NCBI GenBank assembly: GCA_910578885.1
Contig: CAJTSH010000007.1
Coordinates: 43,973-107,972 of the forward strand
From: an uncultured Lachnospiraceae bacterium
GTDB lineage: Bacteria > Bacillota > Clostridia > Lachnospirales > Lachnospiraceae
DNA: 64,000 nucleotides
Reading direction: 5' to 3'
This document shows positions 25,248-32,971 of this stretch, in pieces. Numbering within the stretch: the stretch's first letter is position 1; the number at the start of each line of letters is the position of its first letter. The notes beneath the pieces were generated by a model. It was not told the origin of the DNA. It saw only the letters and a program-made list of their open reading frames with translations, and did no database searches. Both the position numbers and the translations under genes were made by a program.

Positions 25248-25282
25248 GTTGAATAAAAGGCAGGAAATAGTCAACAATCTAC

Positions 25283-25317
25283 TATAGTAAACGCATCAAA
25301 TAAATGCGTTTACTATA
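25283..25317. repeat. Dispersed hairpin element, copy 2
   Basis: TATAGTAAACGCAT (25283-25296) and ATGCGTTTACTATA (25304-25317) make a perfect 14-bp stem around CAAATAA. Same layout as copies at 635 and 58465. Confidence 0.65.
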
Positions 25318-25338
25318 ATGGTTCCGGCATGATGCGCA

Positions 25339-25423
25339 CGGATTCACATAGGAAATATACCACTTTGCGGTGTGAATCCGGCGTAGGAAACGAATAAAAC
25401 GCAGGCACTTTATTCGTTTCCTA
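25339..25423. repeat. Two further perfect inverted repeats in tandem
   Basis: First, CGGATTCACA (25339-25348) pairs with TGTGAATCCG (25371-25380), 10 bp. Second, TAGGAAACGAATAAA (25384-25398) pairs with TTTATTCGTTTCCTA (25409-25423), 15 bp. Together with the element at 25283 they form three hairpins in about 140 bp, between the Rpn terminator and the next gene. Confidence 0.7.
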
Positions 25424-25457
25424 TAAAAAGAGATAGAAATAATCAAAGGATAGAACA

Positions 25458-26348
25458 ATGATAGAATATAAAAAAATCACATTAAACGACAAAGAATGGA
25501 TGACACAAAAATTAAAAGAAGACAACCGCCAAGGCTGCGAATTTACCTTTGCGAACAATTATATCTGGCGCAGCATTTATCGTGTGGAGGCAGCAGAGAT
25601 GCATGGCTGCTGCGTTATCAAATTTGATGCCGTAGGAGATGACTGTTATGCATTTCCATTTGGCTGCGGAGACAAGCAGAAAGTAATTGAACAACTGATC
25701 GTAGACGCAAAAGAACATGGGAAAAAACTTCGGTTAGACAGCATCTTAGCAGAGGATAAAGCGCTGTTAGAGGAATGGTTTCCGGGGCAGTTTGAGATTT
25801 GCGGAGAACGCGATGGATTTGATTATATTTATACAGTAGAAAAGCTGACAAACCTATCCGGCAAGAAGCTGCATGGAAAGAGAAATCATATTGCCAGATT
25901 TAAGGACAACCATGACTGGGTCTATGAGCCAATGACGTCAGAGAATAAGACGGAATGTCTGCAAATGAACCGCAAATGGTGCAATCGGCAGGAATGTAAG
26001 TGGAATCAGGATATGGAGGATGAGTTCTGTGCAGTGCAGGAAGCGGTAGAACACTTTGAGGAGTTAGGGCTTGTAGGAGGAATACTGCGGGCAGAGGGAG
26101 AAATCGTGGCGTTTACCATAGGAGAGCCTTTGAATTCTGATACTTTTGTTGTCCATATTGAAAAGGCATTCCCGGAGATACAGGGAGCTTACCCCATGAT
26201 TAACCAACAGTTCGTCATGCACGAATGTCAGGGATTCACATATGTGAACCGCGAGGAGGATACCGGAGCCGAAGGGCTTCGGAAAGCAAAGCTGTCTTAC
26301 TACCCGGATATCCTACTGGAGAAATATTCTGCGGAGTATATGGGATGA
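25458..26348 (+). CDS. DUF2156 (phosphatidylglycerol lysyltransferase-like) domain protein
   Basis: A 296-residue soluble protein of the DUF2156 family, a double GNAT-like fold related to the catalytic domain of MprF and to FemX-type aminoacyl-tRNA-dependent transferases. Typical segments: FTFANNYIWR near residue 30, GKKLHGKRNHIARFKDN near 137, FTIGEPLNSDTFVVHIEKA and the terminal LRKAKLSYYPDILLEKYSA. There are no membrane segments, so it lacks the MprF flippase half. It overlaps the downstream acetyltransferase by four bases (ATGA). The substrate is unknown. Confidence 0.88.
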   Translation: MIEYKKITLNDKEWMTQKLKEDNRQGCEFTFANNYIWRSIYRVEAAEMHGCCVIKFDAVGDDCYAFPFGCGDKQKVIEQLIVDAKEHGKKLRLDSILAEDKALLEEWFPGQFEICGERDGFDYIYTVEKLTNLSGKKLHGKRNHIARFKDNHDWVYEPMTSENKTECLQMNRKWCNRQECKWNQDMEDEFCAVQEAVEHFEELGLVGGILRAEGEIVAFTIGEPLNSDTFVVHIEKAFPEIQGAYPMINQQFVMHECQGFTYVNREEDTGAEGLRKAKLSYYPDILLEKYSAEYMG

Positions 26349-27262
26349 GTGCGAAAACAGAGCATATTGTATATGCGGACGATTCCATGATTCCTGATTT
26401 AACGGGGCTTTGGATGGAAGCCTTCGGAGATGAAAGAGAATATGTAGATTTTTATTTTGCCAACCGGTATGCGAAGAATAACCTTCTGGTCTATCTGGAA
26501 GAGGGAAAAGCAGTCTCAATGATAAGTATTCTCCCGGTTCTTTTGCATGGCGGCGGCAAGAAAATTCCTGCGAGATATGTGTATGCGGTAGCGACCAGAA
26601 AGGACTGCCGGGGCAGGGGATATGCCAGAGAATTGATTCTTGAGGCAAAACGGCTCTTACAAGAGCCTCTTTTATTGGAGCCGGCGGAAGAGGGACTGGC
26701 GGAATATTACCGGAAAATGGGGTTTTGTGATGCATTCTCGGTGCGGGAATATGACTTGCTGAAAGAATCGGAAGCCCTGCAGGCAGCGCGCGAAATTTCC
26801 GATCTTGCGGCAGCGGAGATTCCTGCCGAAGAGTCTCATATCCGGCGGCAGCCCCAGCGTTACTGGATGCTGACCATAACGCCTTCCGAATATCATGAGA
26901 TACGAAATACGCATTTTGCAGGGGAGGGCTTTGTGGAATGGGACAAAGAGGGGATAGCCTATGCGCTTCTGGAAAATGAACTTTCCGGGGGATTTGCCTA
27001 TAAGATATTCCATGATGAACAGGAAGATATTTTCATGTACCGTATGGAAGGGGAAAGACTAAACATAATCGAAACAACGCTTTCCGATGAAGATATACTG
27101 GGCGTGGTCGAAAAACTAAGGATTCATCCCAGAGAAATCATAGTGCGCCGCCCTGCACACAATTGCAGTGGGATAAGAAAGAGCGTCAGTCAGCGGATGT
27201 TTGGAATGCTGCTGTGGGAAGAGCGGATAGAGGAAGGGTATCTGAATCTGACGTTGGAGTAA
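26345..27262 (+). CDS. GNAT-family N-acetyltransferase (Eis-like two-domain)
   Basis: A 305-residue protein; ATG 26345 overlaps the DUF2156 stop as ATGA, so the two are translationally coupled. The N-terminal GNAT domain has the acetyl-CoA loop in VATRKDCRGRGYARELI (about residue 85) and KMGFCDAFSVREYDLL. The C-terminal half (about 165-305) resembles the second domain seen in GNAT proteins of clostridia but has no assigned role. Together with the DUF2156 protein it forms a pair of acyl- or aminoacyl-transferases. The substrate is unknown. Confidence 0.85.
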   Translation: MSAKTEHIVYADDSMIPDLTGLWMEAFGDEREYVDFYFANRYAKNNLLVYLEEGKAVSMISILPVLLHGGGKKIPARYVYAVATRKDCRGRGYARELILEAKRLLQEPLLLEPAEEGLAEYYRKMGFCDAFSVREYDLLKESEALQAAREISDLAAAEIPAEESHIRRQPQRYWMLTITPSEYHEIRNTHFAGEGFVEWDKEGIAYALLENELSGGFAYKIFHDEQEDIFMYRMEGERLNIIETTLSDEDILGVVEKLRIHPREIIVRRPAHNCSGIRKSVSQRMFGMLLWEERIEEGYLNLTLE

Positions 27263-27381
27263 AGAACTATAATAATATCAGGCATAATCTTTGGCCTGTC
27301 CTCATATTTTGGAATATCACAGGAAAGATGTCCAACTGATTGCAAAAGCAGTCTGGGAAAAACGGATGTGAGGAGGCAGGC

Positions 27382-29982
27382 ATGAAGAAGCAAACGTATG
27401 GGGAAGTGCAGGGACGGAATAGATACAGTCGGGGAGCGAACGTAATAGAAGAGGAAAAACCAAAAGGCTTTTTATCCAGTTTTTTGGAACAGCTCAATGA
27501 CCCTCTGATTTTCATACTGGCGGTAGCGGCGGCGATTTCCATGCTGTTGGGCGAATTCGGGGATACGGCAATTATATTGGCGGTTGTCCTGATGAATGCG
27601 GTGATTGGCGTAATTCAGGAGGGAAAGGCAAAACGGGCGTTGGAAGCCTTAAAGGAATTGACCAGCCCCCATGCCCTGATTCGCTGGGGGGATGAGGTCA
27701 AGGAGATTGCGGCGGCAGATTTGGTTCCGGGAGATATTGTGTGTCTGGAAGCAGGCAGACAGGTTCCGGCAGATTTGAAGCTGATAGAAGCAGTCAACTT
27801 ACAGATTGAGGAGGCGGCGCTGACTGGGGAATCCGTACCGGTGTTGAAAGATACTGCAAAAAAAAATAAGGCATATATGTCAACAAACGTCACCAAGGGC
27901 AGGGGAGAAGGCATAGTGACTGCAATCGGCATGGATACGGAAATCGGAAAAATAGCCAGACTGATACAAAACGCTCCGACCGAGACAACTCCTTTGCAGA
28001 AGCGTCTGGGGGATTTGGGGAAAATCTTAAGCATCCTATCCATCTTCTTATGTGTGCTGCTGTTTGGAATCGCGGTCTGGCAGCAGCGCAATGTCGTCGA
28101 AATGCTGATAACGGCAATTTCATTGGCGGTAGCGGCAGTGCCGGAGGGACTTCCGGCAATCGTAACGATGGTGCTGGCACTTAGCGTCTCCAGAATGGTA
28201 AAGGTCAATGTCATTGTTAAGAGACTTCCGAGCGTAGAAACCTTGGGCTGCGTCAGCGTGGTATGTTCCGATAAGACGGGAACACTGACCGAAAACAGAA
28301 TGACGGTAACACGCTGTTATACCGCAGGCAGAAGCTGTCCGCCGGAACAGTTAAGACCGGAGCAGGAAGAGGATTTTTTGAGGGGATATCTGCTCTGCAA
28401 CGATGCTTCGCTCTCCGGCGGAAAACGTTTTGGAGATCCTACGGAACTTGCGCTGTTGGATATGGCAGACAAATTTGGGTTATCCAGAGAGAACGAAGAA
28501 AAGCGTTTTCCGCGGGAGGGAGAGAATCCCTTTGACTCCGGACGGAAGATGATGACAACGCTCCATCGCATGGGAGGAGCAGGAAAATGGATTTCCTACA
28601 CAAAGGGTTCGCCGGACGAAGTATTAGAGCGCTGCACCCACATGATGAAAAATGGGCGCCTTATCCCATTAACAGCACAGGAAAAAGACGAAATTTACCG
28701 GGTGATCAAAGAATTTACGGCGGACGCCCTGCGGGTTCTTGCACTTGCCTGCAGGAAGGAAATGAGCAGTCGGGTGATACAGGAAGAGAATCTTGTGTTT
28801 TTGGGGATTGTGGGAATGGCAGACCCGGTGCGCCGGAAAGTACCGGAGGCGGTAGAAGAATTTAAAGGCGCAGGCGTCCGCACCGTGATGATTACCGGAG
28901 ACAGAATGGATACCGCATTTGCGATTGCAAAGGAGCTTGGGATAGCCAGCCGGCGCGAAGAGTGCATTTCGGGAGAAGAATTGAACCGGATGCCGGAGGA
29001 CGAATTGGATCGGCGGCTGCCGAAGCTGCGGGTGCTGGCGCATGTATCGCCGGAGCATAAGGTACGGATGGTAAATGCGCTGAAGCGGAACGGTGAAATC
29101 GTGGCGATGACCGGAGACGGCGTGAATGATGCGCCGTCCTTAAAGGCGGCAGACGTGGGAATCGCTATGGGGATGGCAGGAACGGACGTCGCAAAAAATG
29201 CTGCGGATCTGGTGCTGACAGATGATAATTTTGCTACGATTACAAGGGCGATTGAGCAGGGCAGATGTATCTACGACAATATCAAAAAATCCGTATTATT
29301 TCTGCTCTCCTCCAATCTCGGCGAGATAATCACAATGCTGGCAGCAGTTGCCTGCGGTCTGGCGGCTCCCTTGAAATCCAGTCACATCCTCTGGATCAAT
29401 CTGATTACGGATTCACTTCCGGCGCTGGCGCTGGGAGTAGATGCGGAGGAGAAGCATCACCAGATGAAAAATCCGCCCAGAGCAAAAGGAGAAAGTCTTT
29501 TTGCGGAGGGCGGGCTGAATTGTACGCTGTTTTACGGAATCTTGATTGCGGCAATCAGTACGGTGGCATTTTTGCAGATTCCGATACATATATTAGCAGA
29601 AAGAAACTGGATATTAAATCTGGAAAATATCCGCAAAGTTCTCTCGGATGAAGGGATTTTATACCGCAGCCAGACATACGCTTTTACGGTGCTTGGAATG
29701 TCACAGCTTTTTCATGCCATCGGTATGCGTGATGTGAAATGCTCCCTGTTTCGGATGAATCACTGGAAAAACAAGCTGATGATAGCGGCGCTTATGGTAG
29801 GGATCGCCTTACAGCTTGCCGTAACGGAAATTCCGTATCTGGTGGGGCTGTTTGGAACCTGTGCGCTGTCAAGGGGGGAATGGGCAATGCTGCTGGCGCT
29901 TGCAGCCATGCCATTGCTTGCGCATGAAATTCTGATCTGGCTGTCAAAGGTTACAAAAGCTTTAGGAAAGCCAGCAGGATGA
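27382..29982 (+). CDS. P-type calcium-transporting ATPase (type IIA)
   Basis: An 866-residue ATP-driven cation pump. ATG 27382 follows AGGAGG. Motifs in order: actuator loop ALTGESVPV, M4 PEGLPAIVTMVLAL (ion-binding PEGLP), phosphorylation site CSDKTGTLTENRMT, nucleotide site KGSPDEVLERC, and hinge MTGDGVNDAPSLKAADVGIAM. The C-terminal four to six membrane helices include NLITDSLPALALGVD. This pattern fits Ca2+-ATPases of the SERCA/PMR1/LMCA1 type found in many Firmicutes; Mn2+ transport is an alternative. Its 3' end overlaps the convergent ytaF-like gene by 32 bases. Confidence 0.95.
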   Translation: MKKQTYGEVQGRNRYSRGANVIEEEKPKGFLSSFLEQLNDPLIFILAVAAAISMLLGEFGDTAIILAVVLMNAVIGVIQEGKAKRALEALKELTSPHALIRWGDEVKEIAAADLVPGDIVCLEAGRQVPADLKLIEAVNLQIEEAALTGESVPVLKDTAKKNKAYMSTNVTKGRGEGIVTAIGMDTEIGKIARLIQNAPTETTPLQKRLGDLGKILSILSIFLCVLLFGIAVWQQRNVVEMLITAISLAVAAVPEGLPAIVTMVLALSVSRMVKVNVIVKRLPSVETLGCVSVVCSDKTGTLTENRMTVTRCYTAGRSCPPEQLRPEQEEDFLRGYLLCNDASLSGGKRFGDPTELALLDMADKFGLSRENEEKRFPREGENPFDSGRKMMTTLHRMGGAGKWISYTKGSPDEVLERCTHMMKNGRLIPLTAQEKDEIYRVIKEFTADALRVLALACRKEMSSRVIQEENLVFLGIVGMADPVRRKVPEAVEEFKGAGVRTVMITGDRMDTAFAIAKELGIASRREECISGEELNRMPEDELDRRLPKLRVLAHVSPEHKVRMVNALKRNGEIVAMTGDGVNDAPSLKAADVGIAMGMAGTDVAKNAADLVLTDDNFATITRAIEQGRCIYDNIKKSVLFLLSSNLGEIITMLAAVACGLAAPLKSSHILWINLITDSLPALALGVDAEEKHHQMKNPPRAKGESLFAEGGLNCTLFYGILIAAISTVAFLQIPIHILAERNWILNLENIRKVLSDEGILYRSQTYAFTVLGMSQLFHAIGMRDVKCSLFRMNHWKNKLMIAALMVGIALQLAVTEIPYLVGLFGTCALSRGEWAMLLALAAMPLLAHEILIWLSKVTKALGKPAG

Positions 29983-30526
29983 GAAGCGCGCCGCCAACCC
30001 AGCAGAAATCCTTACAGGAAGAACAGGCGATTCGTCTTCCGGTCAGTCCGCCGGCAATGACGGCTCCGATGCTTACGAAAAAAGCGCTGATAATTGCGGC
30101 AATCATGCAGGGAAAAGTAAAGCCGGCGCCAAGCCCTGCGGCTATGCTGTCCAAAGAGAGGGCGATACCAAGAGAAGCGGCTTCTGCGGGAGTCAACAGA
30201 TTATCTTTGTCCCGGTTTGCTTTGTCGGCATGGCTGTCGCAGGAGCGGTCGAACAGCTTGATGATTCCGAGGACGAATAGGATTGCAAAACCTGCAATCC
30301 TTGTGAACATCGGAGGGATCAAGCCGATGAACAAGCTGCCGGCAAGCAGGGAACAGGCAAGCGTACCGCTGGAAATGGCGGATAGGACTAACAGAGAAAA
30401 GAAAGGGATTTTCACCCGATTTATGCCATAAGCAAGGCTGACTGCAAAGGAGTCCGCCGAAACGGCGGTGACCAGCAGTAAAATTTCTAAAATACTAGTA
30501 AACATACGAAATACCAGAAAAATCAT
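29951..30526 (-). CDS. ytaF: YtaF/MntP-like sporulation membrane protein
   Basis: About 191 residues with six hydrophobic segments in two symmetrical halves, each beginning with an acidic-motif helix: VTAVSADSFAVSLAYGIN and LGIALSLDSIAAGLGAGF. This pseudo-repeat is the hallmark of the MntP/YtaF family; the NRDKDNLLTPAEAASLG linker fits YtaF. Some members export Mn2+; YtaF was named for sporulation-linked expression in Bacillus. The start at 30526 is chosen because a longer frame would run through the upstream synthetase gene; Met at 30505 is possible and neither has a strong ribosome site. A C-terminal C-x2-C (SSCKDFC region) is present. Confidence 0.85.
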   Translation of the reverse strand: MIFLVFRMFTSILEILLLVTAVSADSFAVSLAYGINRVKIPFFSLLVLSAISSGTLACSLLAGSLFIGLIPPMFTRIAGFAILFVLGIIKLFDRSCDSHADKANRDKDNLLTPAEAASLGIALSLDSIAAGLGAGFTFPCMIAAIISAFFVSIGAVIAGGLTGRRIACSSCKDFCWVGGALLILLAFLKLL

Positions 30527-30561
30527 TTTACTGTATGGTATTCCGCCTTTGCCGGAAAGGT

Positions 30562-31326
30562 TCAGCTTTCCAGAACCGCATTCATAGCAGCCATCTTTTC
30601 CTCTGCCTGATAAATCAGTTCGCTGCATTCAAATAATTCATTGGAAAAATTGAAATCAGTCTGCCCGGAGGTCTGAATGGTCTTATAGCGGATATCGTGC
30701 TCCAGACTTGCCCATAAATCCATTGCAAGGGTACGAATCTGCAATTCCACCGGGACTAGCTGTTTCTTATTCATAAAATATACCGGAATCCGGATGATAA
30801 TATGCAGGCTCCGGTAACCGTTCTTTTTGGGAGTCTCAATGTAATCCTTGATATCCAGAATATGTAGGTCGTCCTGTGCTAAAATCCGGTCGCGGATTAA
30901 ATACACGTCCTTGATATAAGGACACACGATCCGTATGCCGGCAATATCATAGATATTGTTGCAGGCGGCTGTCAGGGTCAGGTCTAAGTTCTTCTTCTCC
31001 AATTTGCCCAGAATGCTTCCGGCAGACTTCAGTCTGGTGTCGATATGGTGAATCGGACACCGCAGATTCCGGTAATAAAACTCATCCTTAATGATTTCCA
31101 GTCTGGCGGTAGCGGCGCTCATCGCAGCGTTGTACATCCTGAGAATCGGGTCAATCGTGTGGGAAAATTGATCCGTCATTTCTGCAATGGTCTTCATGTT
31201 GTCATTGGCAGGATTGCCAAGGGGAATCAGTTCCGTGACCTCGATAGAGCTGCTGGTTTCTTCTATAATAATTTCTTCCGTTTCGATTGTATTTTTCATT
31301 TTCTTTTTACGTTTATATTTACGCAT
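30562..31326 (-). CDS. Small alarmone synthetase (RelA/SpoT synthetase domain, RelQ-like)
   Basis: A 254-residue (p)ppGpp synthetase without hydrolase, TGS or ACT domains. The core is about 95-215: DIAGIRIVCPYIKDVYLIRD, KDYIETPKKNGYRSLHIII and VPVELQIRTLAMDLWASLEHDIRYK, the last containing the Glu needed for catalysis. The N-terminus is longer and more acidic than in Bacillus RelQ (IETEEIIIEETSSSIEVTE), an extension of about 40 residues. ATG 31326 follows GGAGGAA. The gene is followed 36 bp later by the ytaF-like gene on the same strand. It would raise pppGpp under envelope or nutrient stress. Confidence 0.92.
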   Translation of the reverse strand: MRKYKRKKKMKNTIETEEIIIEETSSSIEVTELIPLGNPANDNMKTIAEMTDQFSHTIDPILRMYNAAMSAATARLEIIKDEFYYRNLRCPIHHIDTRLKSAGSILGKLEKKNLDLTLTAACNNIYDIAGIRIVCPYIKDVYLIRDRILAQDDLHILDIKDYIETPKKNGYRSLHIIIRIPVYFMNKKQLVPVELQIRTLAMDLWASLEHDIRYKTIQTSGQTDFNFSNELFECSELIYQAEEKMAAMNAVLES

Positions 31327-31359
31327 TTGACAGGTATTCCTCCAAAATAATTTATGTTA

Positions 31360-31383
31360 ATAGAAAATGAATGCATTTTCTAT
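31360..31383. other. Hairpin between divergent genes
   Basis: ATAGAAAATG and CATTTTCTAT form a perfect 10-bp stem with an AATG loop. It lies about 35 bp upstream of the alarmone synthetase start on the minus strand and may be an operator. No regulator can be named. Confidence 0.4.
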
Positions 31384-31488
31384 CTATAGTTTACCAGATA
31401 AAGGTGAAAATCAGGTAAAGAAAAGATGAAAATTCTATAAAACTTTGGAAGCGAACAGTAATGATGCAATCGGATAAGATAAAATTTA

Positions 31489-31517
31489 TTGATGTAGGAG
31501 CCTTTTCATGCTATAAT
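31489..31517 (+). promoter_or_regulatory. Sigma-A-type promoter for the LytTR regulator gene
   Basis: TTGATG (31489-31494), 17-bp spacer, TATAAT (31512-31517). The regulator gene starts about 80 bp downstream, after an AT-rich leader. Confidence 0.75.
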
Positions 31518-31597
31518 ACGTAAGAAATTATACTTGCTATAAATTAAGTTTTTCCCGATTTTTACGGGATTGGGTTATGGAAGGGGATGCAGAAACT

Positions 31598-32323
31598 ATG
31601 CTGAACATAGCGATATGTGATAATGAAAAACACTTTATCGAAGATTTGAAATGTATTGTGTCTAAATACATGGATTCGAAAAATTTTCCCTATAAAATAT
31701 GTCAATTTTCATCAGGGCAGGAGTTCATTGCGCTTGGCAGTGCCGTTGCAGGATATCAGATTGTATTTTTGGATATCAATATGGAATTTCTGAATGGAAT
31801 TGAAGCAGCAAAGAAACTGCGCAAATTGTGCGATGATATATATCTTGTATTCGTAACGTCATATTTGAGTTATGCGCTTGAAGGATATAAGGTGAATGCG
31901 GTTCGTTGTCTGCTGAAGGGTGATTTGGATTTTGAAGAGTCGGTTCATGAATGTCTGAATGCGATTTTTTATAAAATGAACCGGATTCCCAAGGCGCTTC
32001 TCATGAAATTTAAAGAAGGGGAGAAGCGGATTTCCGTACATCGCCTGCTATTTATAGAAAGCAACCTTCACAAGCTTACGGTTCATGTGCTGGAGGAGGC
32101 TTTGAAAGGATATACTTTAAATGGAACTCTGGATGATATGGAAGAGATGTTTCGAAGTGAGAACTTTATCCGCATTCATCAGAGCTTTCTTGTGAATCCT
32201 GTATTTATCAGCCATATCGAAAAGAGGGATATCGTGCTGGCTGACGGGACGAAGCTTCCGATTTCCAAATCAAGGTATAAGCAGGTCTTAGAGGATGTGA
32301 TGCGATATAAAGAGAAGGATTGA
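31598..32323 (+). CDS. LytTR-family response regulator (AgrA/ComE-like)
   Basis: About 241 residues. ATG 31598 follows AAGGGGA; an ATG at 31577 adds seven residues. The receiver domain has the acidic start (IAICDNEKHF) and the phospho-acceptor Asp in IVFLDINMEFLNGIEAAKK. The C-terminal LytTR DNA-binding domain covers about 140-240 (LLFIESNLHKLTVHV, LNGTLDDMEEMF, FIRIHQSFLVNPVFI, LPISKSRYKQV). No histidine kinase gene lies beside it, so its sensor is elsewhere or it responds to another signal. Direct repeats in the next promoter (32389-32448) are probable binding sites. Confidence 0.93.
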   Translation: MLNIAICDNEKHFIEDLKCIVSKYMDSKNFPYKICQFSSGQEFIALGSAVAGYQIVFLDINMEFLNGIEAAKKLRKLCDDIYLVFVTSYLSYALEGYKVNAVRCLLKGDLDFEESVHECLNAIFYKMNRIPKALLMKFKEGEKRISVHRLLFIESNLHKLTVHVLEEALKGYTLNGTLDDMEEMFRSENFIRIHQSFLVNPVFISHIEKRDIVLADGTKLPISKSRYKQVLEDVMRYKEKD

Positions 32324-32388
32324 GAGACATGCGGCAAAATTTCTTGTTTGCTCTTTGGTCTTGAATGCCCTGAATGAGTTCCGGCTTT

Positions 32389-32464
32389 GTCCAATTCTGC
32401 AAAAATCAGTCCGATTCTGCAACATGGGTTGCAAGTTGGACCGATTCTTTTATACTGGTATGTA
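32389..32464 (+). promoter_or_regulatory. LytTR-type direct repeats and promoter of the secreted-protein operon
   Basis: GTCCAATTCTGCA (32389-32401), GTCCGATTCTGCA (32409-32421) and a partial third copy GACCGATTCT (32439-32448) are spaced 20 and 30 bp apart, so they face the same side of the helix. Candidate core elements: TTGCAA (32429) with TATACT (32451), 16-bp spacer, or TTGGAC (32436) with TATGTA (32459), 17-bp spacer. The repeats end at or overlap the -35 region, as expected for an activator. Confidence 0.6.
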
Positions 32465-32543
32465 AAGTCTCGTATAAAGGATGTGCACGGAGAAATGTCA
32501 GTATGAACATTTTGAAACAAGATGGAACGGAGGTATATGAATT

Positions 32544-32966
32544 ATGAAAGCGAAATTTTTGAAATCAGGAGCATTAGCGATTCTTTTAGGATGTCTGTCT
32601 ATCGGAAATGCGGTCAATGTGTCAGCTACAGAGGCGGCATTCCCATATGCGTTTAATTTTGCATTGGGTACGCCGGCAACTACCCAGCATATTACGCAGA
32701 CTGTAAAAGTTTATGGAGGTGCAAGCGAGTATGCGAAGGCATATTGCACGTATTATACTTATTCTGGAAATATGCCTGTATTAACAGTGAAGTCAGCGTC
32801 GACGGCTTTTCCAACAACATCGGTATCCTTTACGTCGACATCCGTTGTTGGGAAAGATATGAGGTATACGAACGCAATTCCGCCAACGAATAAAACCGTT
32901 ACATTTAAAGGGGAGGTGACGCAGTATTCAACTTCATTTACAATTAGCGCTAAAGTGAGAGGATAA
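32544..32966 (+). CDS. Small secreted protein of unknown function
   Basis: A 140-residue protein with a clear Sec signal peptide (MKAKFLKSGALAILLGCLSI, cleavage near VSATEA, about residue 29). The mature part of about 110 residues is rich in Thr, Ser, Tyr and Val, with alternating beta-like stretches (ITQTVKVYGGASEYAKAYC, KTVTFKGEVTQYSTSFTIS) and one Cys, so it is probably an all-beta extracellular protein. No family is recognised. It has the first place in an operon with a lipoprotein and an ABC transporter under LytTR control. GGAGG lies ten bases before the ATG. Confidence 0.8.
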   Translation: MKAKFLKSGALAILLGCLSIGNAVNVSATEAAFPYAFNFALGTPATTQHITQTVKVYGGASEYAKAYCTYYTYSGNMPVLTVKSASTAFPTTSVSFTSTSVVGKDMRYTNAIPPTNKTVTFKGEVTQYSTSFTISAKVRG

Positions 32967-32971
32967 ATAAA

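Noticed and set aside
25283..25423. A CRISPR-like array
   Set aside because: The hairpins differ from each other and there is no regular repeat-spacer pattern.
32544..32966. Calling the secreted protein a bacteriocin
   Set aside because: It has a Sec signal peptide and about 110 mature residues without a double-glycine leader or Cys pattern; the context permits the idea but does not show it.
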